A DNA stretch of 64,000 nucleotides from Bryobacterales bacterium. GTDB taxonomy: Bacteria; Acidobacteriota; Terriglobia; Bryobacterales; Bryobacteraceae. Position numbers and translations under genes: made by a program. The notes below the pieces were generated by a model. It saw only the letters and a program-made list of their open reading frames with translations, searched no databases and was not told the DNA's origin. The DNA lies in assembly GCA_009697505.1 (NCBI GenBank), contig SHUD01000004.1, positions 21,395 through 85,394 on the forward strand. Direction: 5' to 3'. Position 1 is the stretch's first letter. Each line of letters opens with the position of its first letter. Positions 19,374 to 28,706 of the stretch are shown piece by piece.

Positions 19374-20186
19374 TCAGAGTTGCACCGTCACCCGCATGAA
19401 CGTCGCGGCGATCGACGTGCCGCCATCGGCGCTCTGATTCTGCGCCTTCGCGAGTTCCACCAGTTGGCTGTTCAACTCGTCCTCTTTTCCGTTCTTCTGA
19501 GCGGCTTCGAAAGCGTTCATCGTGGGACCGTAGAATTGCCTGAACAATGCGATGACCTCCGCGGGACCCTTGCTCGGCGAGATGAAGCGGAATGTGTCCC
19601 GGACCGTGGATATCTTCTCGGCGGGCACGCCGGCCTGGCCAAAGCGCTCGACGATGTTCGCTTCCACGCCCCAGGTCATGGGACTGATGAAGCCTTCCGG
19701 GGGCGGCGGAGTAAACGCCGCACTGACCTTCAGTACCTGCGACACGAACGTCGGGTCATTGGGAATCCAGTTGCCCATGATAATCCGCCCGCCCGGCTTG
19801 GTTACCCGGACCATCTCCTTGGCGACGTCAAAAGGCTTCGGCGCGAACATGGCTCCGAATACACTGAGCGTCATGTCAAAGCTATCGTCCGCGACTCCTT
19901 GCAAGCTGCACGCGTCTCCTTCTTGAAACGTCAGATTGCGCAGCCCCGCTTCCGCCGCGCGCTGGTTCCCGGCGGCCACCAGGTTCTGGGCGATGTCGAT
20001 GCCCGTCACGTCCGCCCCCAAGCGGGCCAGCGGCAGCGCAGTCGTCCCGTCTCCGCAGCCCAGGTCCAGGACCCGCAACGGCGGCGCAATGCCCAGGGAT
20101 TGTACCAGCGCCTCTCCCGATTCGCGCATAAACGCGGCGATCGCGGTGAAATCGCCTTTCTCCCACAACGCTTTATTTGGATTCAT
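19374..20186 (-). CDS. Class I SAM-dependent methyltransferase
   Basis: LRVLDLGCGDGTTALPLARLGADVTGIDIA; VTKPGGRIIMGNW. Confidence 0.88.
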   Translation of the reverse strand: MNPNKALWEKGDFTAIAAFMRESGEALVQSLGIAPPLRVLDLGCGDGTTALPLARLGADVTGIDIAQNLVAAGNQRAAEAGLRNLTFQEGDACSLQGVADDSFDMTLSVFGAMFAPKPFDVAKEMVRVTKPGGRIIMGNWIPNDPTFVSQVLKVSAAFTPPPPEGFISPMTWGVEANIVERFGQAGVPAEKISTVRDTFRFISPSKGPAEVIALFRQFYGPTMNAFEAAQKNGKEDELNSQLVELAKAQNQSADGGTSIAATFMRVTVQL

Positions 20187-20197
20187 AATGTCTCCTT

Positions 20198-20223
20198 GTG
20201 TGTTGTCTATGTGTGTTGTCTAT
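20198..20223. repeat. 13-bp tandem direct repeat GTGTGTTGTCTAT x2 upstream of the methyltransferase SD
   Basis: Read directly; on the minus strand ATAGACAACACAC x2 then AAGGAGACATTATG. Confidence 0.8.
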
Positions 20224-20255
20224 TTTATGCGCATTCGGTACGCCGAGCGCGCGCA

Positions 20256-20951
20256 CTAGGTTTGGTGGCGCGGGCGCAGGAACGCGCGCGCTACCGCGAA
20301 GAGTCCCTTTTGAGGAATCAGAAAGTCGTTCAAACGAGCCTGCTGGGCGAGCGCGCCCACTGGTCCCAGATCCTGGCCCTTTACGGTGGCTTGACTTGAT
20401 TCTATTAGCCACAGACGACGCGGATTGGCGATGAACTCCTGGCCGTTGGGTGTTTCTCCGGCAAGATTCAGCTTCCCGGTTCCCAGCGCGAACCGCGCCG
20501 CGGCGCCCATCGCCTTCAATATGAAAGGCTCTTGCCACCAGGAGTCCGGCGCCAGCCTCGCCGCCGCATTCAGTAGCCGTGTTGACCAGGACGCCCGGAG
20601 CCTCACGTTCCAGCGCAGCGCGCTCTCAATATTTACCGTGAACTGCGCCGGCGCCGTCCATTCGATTTCGATCGGGCCGACGACGTTGCGCGTGACCTCT
20701 CCGCCGAAGTAACGCGAACATCCGAGGTCCGGATTCACCGTCGAGTAGAACGTCCAGGCGCCGCGCGGGTCGCGATGCCACACGGAAGTGTAGCCGGGTC
20801 CCACCGAGGAGGCCGGAAACCGGCGCAAGGCCAGCACGTGCCCGGAACGGAAGGGAAGCCCCAGGACCGCATATCCCGCGAACCGGTCGCCATGGCCGGT
20901 GGGCAAGGCGGGGTTCGTTTCTATTTGCTCCACGATCTCTCTGGGTTTCAT
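20256..20951 (-). CDS. Hypothetical protein
   Basis: Long ORF with codon-like composition between two methyltransferase-type genes on the same strand. Confidence 0.6.
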   Translation of the reverse strand: MKPREIVEQIETNPALPTGHGDRFAGYAVLGLPFRSGHVLALRRFPASSVGPGYTSVWHRDPRGAWTFYSTVNPDLGCSRYFGGEVTRNVVGPIEIEWTAPAQFTVNIESALRWNVRLRASWSTRLLNAAARLAPDSWWQEPFILKAMGAAARFALGTGKLNLAGETPNGQEFIANPRRLWLIESSQATVKGQDLGPVGALAQQARLNDFLIPQKGLFAVARAFLRPRHQT

Positions 20952-20970
20952 GTCTGGCTCCGTTTGCAGG

Positions 20971-21756
20971 CTAGCGGGCGGCTTTTACACGCATCTCCGC
21001 CGCTGCCACCACCGGCTGCGGGATTTCGATTTGCCGGGGCAGTCCGGGGACGATCATCGGAACTTGCTTGCGGTACTCGGCGTACTCCGGATGCACCGCC
21101 ATCAGGTCACGCTCTTCGAGTTGAATCGCCAACAGAATGTAAGCCGTGGTTACCAGCGCGAAGAGCAGGTGGGTGGCGGTCATGACCGGCGTGGACCAAA
21201 AAACGCACAGCCAGCCTACATACAGGGGGTGGCGTACGATGCGATACAGAAATGGCGTGCGAAACTCCACGTTGGCCTGCGGTTGCTTTAACAGATGGCG
21301 CCAGACCTGGCGTAGTCCGAACAGATCGAAGTGGTTAATGATGAACGTGGCGAACAGGACCAGCGTCCAGCCAAACGCGTAGCCGCCGAAAAGCAGCACC
21401 CTTCCCAGGTCATCTTGAACCTCCCAGACGGTACCGCCCAGGGGCTGCCACTGCCAGAACAGAAACAGAAGCGCGAGGCTGCTCGCCAATACGTAGGTAC
21501 TGCGCTCGATGGCCACTGGTACCACTTTCGTCAGGACGCGCTTGAAGGCCGGGCGGGCCATGACGCTGTGTTGCACCGCGAACAGCGACAATAGCCCCAA
21601 GTCGATCCACAATGCGGTCTGCCAGGGGCCGGAGGCGGGAGTATCCATGGACTTGGGCACGCCGAAGTTGCCGATAAACCCGATGGCGTACAGGAACGTC
21701 GCGAGGAACACGATATAGCTCGCGGCTCCGTAGAGAAAAGTGAAAATCCGATTCAT
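20971..21756 (-). CDS. mddA: NnrU/isoprenylcysteine methyltransferase-like membrane protein, probable methanethiol S-methyltransferase
   Basis: VQHSVMARPAFKRVLTKVVPVAIERSTYVLASSLALLFLFWQWQPLGG; RHPLYVGWL. Confidence 0.72.
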   Translation of the reverse strand: MNRIFTFLYGAASYIVFLATFLYAIGFIGNFGVPKSMDTPASGPWQTALWIDLGLLSLFAVQHSVMARPAFKRVLTKVVPVAIERSTYVLASSLALLFLFWQWQPLGGTVWEVQDDLGRVLLFGGYAFGWTLVLFATFIINHFDLFGLRQVWRHLLKQPQANVEFRTPFLYRIVRHPLYVGWLCVFWSTPVMTATHLLFALVTTAYILLAIQLEERDLMAVHPEYAEYRKQVPMIVPGLPRQIEIPQPVVAAAEMRVKAAR

Positions 21757-21850
21757 GTTCTTGCTCCTTTATGTGATCCCAGCTACTCACCGACTTTGCG
21801 AGCGGACTGCTTCAGGTCTACAATTGTGCAGTGCGTCTGCTGGATAGGCC

Positions 21851-23020
21851 ATGCCCGAGCGTCGCCATGACTTGCTCGAACGGCTGGAGGAAATAGATAC
21901 CTTTGCGCGGGGACCGGGCAACTTCGCAGAGAGTCCACGGAACGATATGGATGCCTTTTCCGAAATCTTGAGCGGCGTCAAGCTGAACGGGGCGGTGTTT
22001 TTCAGCGCCGAGTTTTCCGCTCCCTGGGGGTTTTCCGCATCCGCATCCGATAAGATGGCGACCGAGCTTGCCCCGGGAGCCGAACACCTGGTCCTCTACC
22101 ATTTCCTTGTCGACGGCAGTGCTCTTGTGCAAATGCCGGATGGGCGATCGCTGGAGCTTCATTCCGGGGATATCGTGATCTTTCCTCACGGAGATCCACA
22201 CCACCTGATGAGCGATCGGGCGACCAAGCCACCCTTTCCTTCCTACGGGATTAGCGCCAAGATCAAGGCGCGCGATTTGCGTCCTTTACAGGCGGGCGGC
22301 GGTGGCGATACCGCCCGTTTTGTGTGCGGCTACATGACCTGCGACCCCTACCTGAGCCGGCCGATCCTGAGCGGACTGCCCCCGGTCTTCAAGGTCAACA
22401 TCCGTACGGATCGCTCCGGGCACTGGCTGAGAATTCCATTCTGCACCCGGTGGAAGAAGCTGCTTCGGGAAGCGTCGGCAGCGAAGCCATGCTGGCCAAC
22501 TTTCGGAAGCCTTGTTCGTCGACACCCTGAGGCGCTACGTGGCCGCTTTGCCGGAACAGCAAATGGGCTGGCTGGCGGGCACCGCGACCCCATCGTGGGG
22601 AAAAGCCTGGGATTGCTGCATGGCCGTGTTGCCTATCCGTGGACCATCGCGGATCTTGCCGACGAGGTGGGGATTTCGCGGTCGGCTCTGGTAGAGCGCT
22701 TCACCAAGTATCTCTCCGAGCCCCCCATGACGTATTTGACCCGCTGGAGACTGCAATTAGCCGCCCGGTCGCTCGAAAAGACGTCACGGGGCTTCGCGGA
22801 AATTGCCGCCGGCGTCGGCTACGAATCGGAAGCGGCCTTCAATCGCGCATTTAAGCGCGAGTATGGACAGCCTCCGGGCCGCTACCGCAGCGAGCATAAG
22901 AGTGCATCGGCCAGAGCCCTCGGTGAGCCGAATGCGGAAGCGGCCGGATCACTGGCGCCGCGTCAAAAACTCAAGCGGAGAGAGAACTGCAATTCTCTCG
23001 GTCCCGGACCGGTGAGCTGA
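21851..23020 (+). CDS. AraC-family regulator with cupin_6-type N-terminus; middle apparently frameshifted by three 1-nt deletions
   Basis: N-terminal cupin (HLVLYHFLVDGSALVQM...FPHGDPHHLMS) and C-terminal AraC HTH (IADLADEVGISRSALVERF...RAFKREYGQPPGRYR) in frame 2; expected intervening sequence read in the other two frames. Confidence 0.75.
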   Translation: MPERRHDLLERLEEIDTFARGPGNFAESPRNDMDAFSEILSGVKLNGAVFFSAEFSAPWGFSASASDKMATELAPGAEHLVLYHFLVDGSALVQMPDGRSLELHSGDIVIFPHGDPHHLMSDRATKPPFPSYGISAKIKARDLRPLQAGGGGDTARFVCGYMTCDPYLSRPILSGLPPVFKVNIRTDRSGHWLRIPFCTRWKKLLREASAAKPCWPTFGSLVRRHPEALRGRFAGTANGLAGGHRDPIVGKSLGLLHGRVAYPWTIADLADEVGISRSALVERFTKYLSEPPMTYLTRWRLQLAARSLEKTSRGFAEIAAGVGYESEAAFNRAFKREYGQPPGRYRSEHKSASARALGEPNAEAAGSLAPRQKLKRRENCNSLGPGPVS

Positions 23021-26000
23021 GAGGATACGACGCCGAAGCTCGCCGTATTCACGTCGCGTCCGGGAACGTCAAAGAGCGGAGTATTGAACAAATTAAACGC
23101 TTCGCCACGGAACTGCAGTTTAAAGCGCTCGCGAATTGAGAAATCCTTAAAAATGGAGCAGTCAATATTTTGAATACCAGGCCCGCTCACGTTCGGGATG
23201 GTGCGGGAAGCATTCCCATACGTAAAGGGTGCTACCACGGAGTATGCCGCGGTGTTGAACCAACGGGTTAACGTTTGTTCTCCAGACGCCGGGTTCTGTC
23301 CCGATACTACATTAGGACGGTTGGTGTTTCCCGACTGAATCGCGATCGGAAGGCCGCCTTGCAAGGTGCTGATCGCGTTCAGGTGCCAGCCGTAGGCGAT
23401 CAACCTCTGCACTCCCTTCAAATTTTTTCCGAAAGGCACTTCCCACATTCCTGTCAGGACTATGCGCTGCGGAACGTCTTCAATACTGCGGGACCGCTCG
23501 GCCCGCAAGTTATACCAATTCAAGATAGGCGTGTTGGGATCAGTCGCGGAGATGGCGCCGGCCGCTCCGCGCGTCGAGCCGGCAGCGCCCACCGCGCCGT
23601 CAATCAGCTTGCTCTTGGTATAGGCAAGCAGGAGGGAAAACCCGTGATCAAACCGCTTTTCGACTTTGAGCGTACCCGCGTGATAGATCGAGTCTCCTAG
23701 ATACGCAAAGGTTCCATTGATGCTGTTGAAGTGGGGGTACGGCCGCAACAGTTGCTGGCGGGCAACTGTGGGATTGCTCAGGGGGCCGGTCTTGATGATC
23801 CCGTAAAACGGATTGGAAACCGATTGATTGAGCTGATTTCCCAGCGCCAGGTACTGGGGGTCGATCTGATTGTAGTTTATGGGTTGCGAAGTCAGCAAGT
23901 GCTCGCCGCGATTTCCAAGGTATGCTACCTCAATCAACCAATTTCTCCAGGGCTGGTACTGCACAGTTAAATTCCACTGCTGCGAAAAGCCCGGGGAGAT
24001 ACCGCGATTCCATCCCTGGAGGTCACTGCCCACGGCGGTCATCGCTCCCAACCCTTCATTGGCCGGCTTTTCCAATCCACTCGGGAAGGGATTCGCCATC
24101 GTGTTAAACGGAGTAAGCCCGTTGTCGAGCGAAGTGACCATCGGATTATTGGTGCGGAAACCAGAGAACGAGGGAAGCGCGTATCCTTTTGTGGGAATGA
24201 AGGTGATTCCGTACCCTCCACGCGCCACCAGTTTGTCGGTCACCTGGTAAGCGAAGCCACCGCGGGGTTGAAAATGCCGGTAGCTGGCGTTCCAGCCTCC
24301 CTGCGTATTCGGGAATGTGGCTCCTCCCTTCAAGCTCATGCCCGGAACCTGCAAGGGTGAGGGAATGTTGAGATCGATATTCGTAACCACGCCCGACCGG
24401 TCGGTGATGGGCTGTTCGCTTTCCCAGCGCATGCCTAGGTTCAGAGTCAGCTTGCGGGCCACTTTCCAGTCATCCTGCACGAAGAGTGCGTGAAATCGAG
24501 ATGCGTTGGTATTGTAGTGCTGAAGCGGAGAATTGGATTGTTGCGTGCCCGAGGGCGTGCCCAAAAGGAAGGAAGCCATGCCGAAGCCGGCAGTGGCGCT
24601 GGCCCTGTTCGGATCCGGCCCCTGGGTAAAGCCCCGGTCGAAGGCAAAGAGCCCCCGCGAAGGCCCGTTGCCGGTGTTAAAGCCGTAGAGAACGTAGAGG
24701 TAGCCCACCTTCACGTTGTGCGAACCCTTGACCTTGGTGATCGAAATACTTGCGGCGGGATCATATCCGACACGGTAGTTTTCCGACGATCCCATGAGGA
24801 CGTTGACGAAACCGTTCGCGGTCACAAGATCCGAGATATTCAGGTTAGGAATGTTCCCTTTCGGCGTGAATCTTCCGGTCGGTAGTTCCGCCGCGTAGTT
24901 GGCCGGGTAACCCAGATCCGTGAGCTTATAGCCATCGCCGTATTTTTGTGACAAAACACCGACTCCCGTTTCCCAATCACGGTTGTATCCCAGCTTCGCA
25001 TCCAACAGCAGCGTGGGGCTCAGCGTATTGGTATAAACCATCGAAAAGCTGTTGCGCGGAATGTGGGTATATCTTCCTTCGCTCTCCAGCAGCCCGGACA
25101 TGGGAACATTCGGGTTGTACCAGAAATTGGCGTAATTCCAGCTCACAACATCTCTGGTATAGCGAACCGCAATCCGCTGCCGGTCGGAAATGTTGTAATC
25201 TACCTTCAACCCCGTGTCGTAACGGTTTGACGGCTGCGACCCTCTCTGGAAGAGATTGTTGATGCCCGTGACCGGCGCACCCTGAGTATTGGGCCGGGGA
25301 TAGATCGAAAAAATCTTTTGCGCGAGCGCGCCCTGACGGTTGAGTGGAATCTTGTTTCCCGGAAATGGAGTGCGGACGTATCCGCCCGGAACGGCTGGAT
25401 TCGGCCGCGTGGTGGATGGATCGTAAATTAAGATCAACCCGCCGTTGGCGGCGAAGGTCTGGGAAAAGTCGCCGCTCCTTTGCAGGTCCGTGGGCGCCGT
25501 ATTCACACGGCCGAAGCCGCGACGTTCCTTGTAGCCCTCATAGTTGTAAAAGAAAAAGATCTTGTCTTTCTTGAGGGGTCCTCCGAAGGTGCCGCCATAC
25601 TGATTGACATTCAACTGCGTCCGCGGAAAGCCCGACCGGTTGGAAAAAAAGTCGTTGGCCTTCATCTCCGTGTTGCGCAAGTATTCAAAAAGCAGGCCAT
25701 GGTACTCATTCGTCCCGCCTTTGCTGATGATGCTGATGATCCCGCCGCCGGTGCGCCCGTATTCGGCGGATGGCGTATTCGTGATTACCTTGAACTCCTG
25801 GGTCGCGTCCACCGTGAGAAACGTGATCCCGCCGGCGGCGTCGCCGATCTTATCGTCCGGCAGTCCATCAATCAGCCAACCCTGCGAAATGGGAGTCCCG
25901 CCGCCAATGTTGACCGCCCCGGAGCGGAAGGTTTCCAGAACCGGCCCGCCGAAGGCGCTGAGTCCTCTCACGGTGGGGATCAGATTGGCGAGACCCATCG

Positions 26001-26463
26001 GATTGCGTCCGCTGAGGGGCAGGTTGTCGATTTTGGCCCGGTCCATCACCGTGCCGACTTCCGATGTATTGGCCTCCAGTAGCACGGCCCCAGACTGCAC
26101 TTCAACGGTTTCCGTGACCTGACCAATGGTGAGAGCGATGGGAACTGCTTGGGAACGGTCCGCTTCCACGACGATTCCTTCACGGCGGAACGACTTAAAA
26201 CCTTGCGCCCCTGCCGTCAGCGCATAGTTGCCGGGCGGAACTAACAGGAACTGGAAATTACCCTGCCCGTCAGAGGTCGCGGTCAGGTTAAGGCCCGTGG
26301 CGGCGCTGGTCAGCTTGACCTCGGCCCCCACGACAGGGGCACTAGAGGGGTCTACAATCGCGCCTGTGACCGCGCCGGTCGTCTGGCCAAACAAGGCCAA
26401 ACTGGAGAAGAAGAAGATCAGAACTCCCATGTACCGCGTGACCGAATATCTACTCGACGGCAT
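22963..26463 (-). CDS. TonB-dependent receptor with N-terminal carboxypeptidase regulatory-like domain
   Basis: GAVTGAIVDPSSAPVVGAEVKLT; plug motifs (PTVRGLSAFGGP); C-terminal aromatic LRLSF. Confidence 0.9.
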   Translation of the reverse strand: MPSSRYSVTRYMGVLIFFFSSLALFGQTTGAVTGAIVDPSSAPVVGAEVKLTSAATGLNLTATSDGQGNFQFLLVPPGNYALTAGAQGFKSFRREGIVVEADRSQAVPIALTIGQVTETVEVQSGAVLLEANTSEVGTVMDRAKIDNLPLSGRNPMGLANLIPTVRGLSAFGGPVLETFRSGAVNIGGGTPISQGWLIDGLPDDKIGDAAGGITFLTVDATQEFKVITNTPSAEYGRTGGGIISIISKGGTNEYHGLLFEYLRNTEMKANDFFSNRSGFPRTQLNVNQYGGTFGGPLKKDKIFFFYNYEGYKERRGFGRVNTAPTDLQRSGDFSQTFAANGGLILIYDPSTTRPNPAVPGGYVRTPFPGNKIPLNRQGALAQKIFSIYPRPNTQGAPVTGINNLFQRGSQPSNRYDTGLKVDYNISDRQRIAVRYTRDVVSWNYANFWYNPNVPMSGLLESEGRYTHIPRNSFSMVYTNTLSPTLLLDAKLGYNRDWETGVGVLSQKYGDGYKLTDLGYPANYAAELPTGRFTPKGNIPNLNISDLVTANGFVNVLMGSSENYRVGYDPAASISITKVKGSHNVKVGYLYVLYGFNTGNGPSRGLFAFDRGFTQGPDPNRASATAGFGMASFLLGTPSGTQQSNSPLQHYNTNASRFHALFVQDDWKVARKLTLNLGMRWESEQPITDRSGVVTNIDLNIPSPLQVPGMSLKGGATFPNTQGGWNASYRHFQPRGGFAYQVTDKLVARGGYGITFIPTKGYALPSFSGFRTNNPMVTSLDNGLTPFNTMANPFPSGLEKPANEGLGAMTAVGSDLQGWNRGISPGFSQQWNLTVQYQPWRNWLIEVAYLGNRGEHLLTSQPINYNQIDPQYLALGNQLNQSVSNPFYGIIKTGPLSNPTVARQQLLRPYPHFNSINGTFAYLGDSIYHAGTLKVEKRFDHGFSLLLAYTKSKLIDGAVGAAGSTRGAAGAISATDPNTPILNWYNLRAERSRSIEDVPQRIVLTGMWEVPFGKNLKGVQRLIAYGWHLNAISTLQGGLPIAIQSGNTNRPNVVSGQNPASGEQTLTRWFNTAAYSVVAPFTYGNASRTIPNVSGPGIQNIDCSIFKDFSIRERFKLQFRGEAFNLFNTPLFDVPGRDVNTASFGVVSSQLTGPGPRELQFSLRLSF

Positions 26464-26653
26464 CTAACCAACCCCCTTGAGCAACCGCTGATGTGTGGAA
26501 CGGCTGCGGTGCACGAGTATATACCCGGCCATGAATCGAGCACCATCGCCAAAAGGCATACCCAGAAGGGTACAGTGACGCGAGCCGCCCACCACACGGA
26601 CCCAATGCCGAAGCGGCCGTCTCCTGCCTCGCTTGCTACACTAAAAGAAATCC

Positions 26654-28048
26654 ATGACATATGATGTGATCGTGGTCGGGAGCGGTCCCGGCGGATACTC
26701 GGCGGCCGTTCGGGCGGGGCAGTACGGCCTGAAAACAGCCATTATTGAGAAAGACAGCAAGCTGGGCGGCTGCTGCCTTCATGTGGGTTGCATCCCGACC
26801 AAAGCCTTCCTGCATACCGCCGATGTGTGGGAGCGTTTCCAGCATTCCGTTGACGAAGGGATTCACTGCGAAAACCCGCGCTTGGACTTTCCGCTGGTGC
26901 TGAACCGTAAGAACAACATCGTCTCCAAGCACGCCAAAGGCGTCGAGTTCCTGATGAAGAAGCACAAGGTGGATGTCATCCAGGGCTACGGGCGTTTGGC
27001 TGGTCCGGGGAAAGTCGAAGTTACCTCGGAGAACGCCAAACAGACGGTGGAGGCCAAGAGCATCGTGCTGGCGACGGGTTCGGAAGCCCGCGTGCTGCCC
27101 GGCTTGCAGCCTGATGCCAGGCGCATCCTGACCAATATTGAAATCCTGAACCTGACTCACGTACCCAGCTCGCTGGCGATCCTGGGCGCGGGCGCCGTGG
27201 GCGTTGAGTTTGCTTCGTGCTTCCATCGCTTCGGCGCCAAAGTCTCGCTTTTCGAGATGCTGCCGCGCATTGTTCCGGTGGAAGACGAAGAAGTTTCCAA
27301 AGAGCTGGAGCGTGTGTTCAAAAAGAGCGGCATTCGCGTGGAAACCGGAGCCCGTACCGGCAACATTCAGGTCACTGATAGCGGGGTGCGCTTGACTGCC
27401 ACACTCGCCAACGGCAAGGAAGAGACGGTGGAAGCCGAGTGCCTCTTGGTAGCCATCGGCCGCAAGCCGAACACGGAGAACCTTGGTCTGGAGGGCACGC
27501 GCGTGGAACTCGACCGCGGTTTCATCAAGGTCGACCCTTACCAGCGCACGGGCGAGCCCGGTGTCTACGCCATCGGCGACATTGTTGCGGGCACGCCGCA
27601 GTTGGCGCACGTGGCGACGGCAGAGGGTATGGTGGCGATGGCGCACATCGCGGGCCAGCCGGTGACGCCGGTCAACAAGGGCCGCATCCCGGGAGCCACT
27701 TATACCGAGCCCGGCATTGGCAGCGTGGGACTCACCGAGGCCCAGGCGCGCGTGCAGGGCTACGACGTCAAGACCGGCAAGTTCCCCTTCGTGGCCAACA
27801 GCAAGGCCAGCATTCTGGGGCGCCACGACGGCTTCGTCAAGATTGTCAGCGACCAGAAATACGGCGAGATTCTCGGCGTACACATTATCGGACCGGAAGC
27901 GTTTGAGCTGATCGGCGAAGGCGTGCTGGCCATGGAAGCGGAAGCGACGGTGGAAACTTTGCGCCACACCATTCACGCCCACCCCACCATTTACGAAGCC
28001 GTCGGCGAGGCCTTCCACGCCGTTTACGGGCAAGCCATCAATGCCTAG
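26654..28048 (+). CDS. lpdA: Dihydrolipoyl dehydrogenase
   Basis: GGCCLHVGCIPTKAFLH redox-active Cys motif; FAD/NAD Rossmann motifs. Confidence 0.95.
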   Translation: MTYDVIVVGSGPGGYSAAVRAGQYGLKTAIIEKDSKLGGCCLHVGCIPTKAFLHTADVWERFQHSVDEGIHCENPRLDFPLVLNRKNNIVSKHAKGVEFLMKKHKVDVIQGYGRLAGPGKVEVTSENAKQTVEAKSIVLATGSEARVLPGLQPDARRILTNIEILNLTHVPSSLAILGAGAVGVEFASCFHRFGAKVSLFEMLPRIVPVEDEEVSKELERVFKKSGIRVETGARTGNIQVTDSGVRLTATLANGKEETVEAECLLVAIGRKPNTENLGLEGTRVELDRGFIKVDPYQRTGEPGVYAIGDIVAGTPQLAHVATAEGMVAMAHIAGQPVTPVNKGRIPGATYTEPGIGSVGLTEAQARVQGYDVKTGKFPFVANSKASILGRHDGFVKIVSDQKYGEILGVHIIGPEAFELIGEGVLAMEAEATVETLRHTIHAHPTIYEAVGEAFHAVYGQAINA

Positions 28049-28706
28049 CAGCACACTCGCACCCGCCGTCTGCGAACTGCGCGACCTCGGCCGCATGGGC
28101 TACGCCGAGGCCTTCGCGCTGCAACAGCAGTTGGTCGAGCGGCGCAAGCGCGGCGAGATTCCGGATCAACTCTTGATCGTGGAGCATCCGCATGTGGTGA
28201 CCATGGGGCGGAACGGGCATGAGGAAAATCTTCTGGCGCGGCCCGAATTGCTGGCGCGAGCCGGCATCGCGTTCCATCACACCGATCGCGGCGGGGATGT
28301 CACTTACCACGGACCGGGGCAGATCGTGGGTTACCCGATCCTCGACTTGAAGGAATGGAAACGCGACGTGACGGCGTACGTCCGCGCGTTGGAGCAGATT
28401 CTCATCGATGTTCTGGCTGAGTTTGGAATCGCCGCCGGACGGGAGCCGGGCGCCACCGGCGTGTGGACTTCGCGGGGCAAGATCGCCGCGATTGGAGTGC
28501 ATATCAGCCGCTGGGTCACCTCGCACGGTTTCGCGCTGAACCTGGATACCGATCTGAGTTATTTTCAGTACATCGTCCCCTGTGGTTTGACCAAGCCCGT
28601 GACTTCGCTGCGGGCCCTGGGATGCCAGGCGAGTCGCGGCCAGGTCGTCGCGGCCCTGGGACGCAGGGTTGCCCAAGCATTTGCCTTACAAATGGAGAGT
28701 ATATGA
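28041..28706 (+). CDS. lipB: Lipoyl(octanoyl) transferase
   Basis: RGGDVTYHGPGQIVGYPILDL; GVWTSRGKIAAIGVHISRWVTSHGFALN. Confidence 0.95.
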   Translation: MPSSTLAPAVCELRDLGRMGYAEAFALQQQLVERRKRGEIPDQLLIVEHPHVVTMGRNGHEENLLARPELLARAGIAFHHTDRGGDVTYHGPGQIVGYPILDLKEWKRDVTAYVRALEQILIDVLAEFGIAAGREPGATGVWTSRGKIAAIGVHISRWVTSHGFALNLDTDLSYFQYIVPCGLTKPVTSLRALGCQASRGQVVAALGRRVAQAFALQMESI

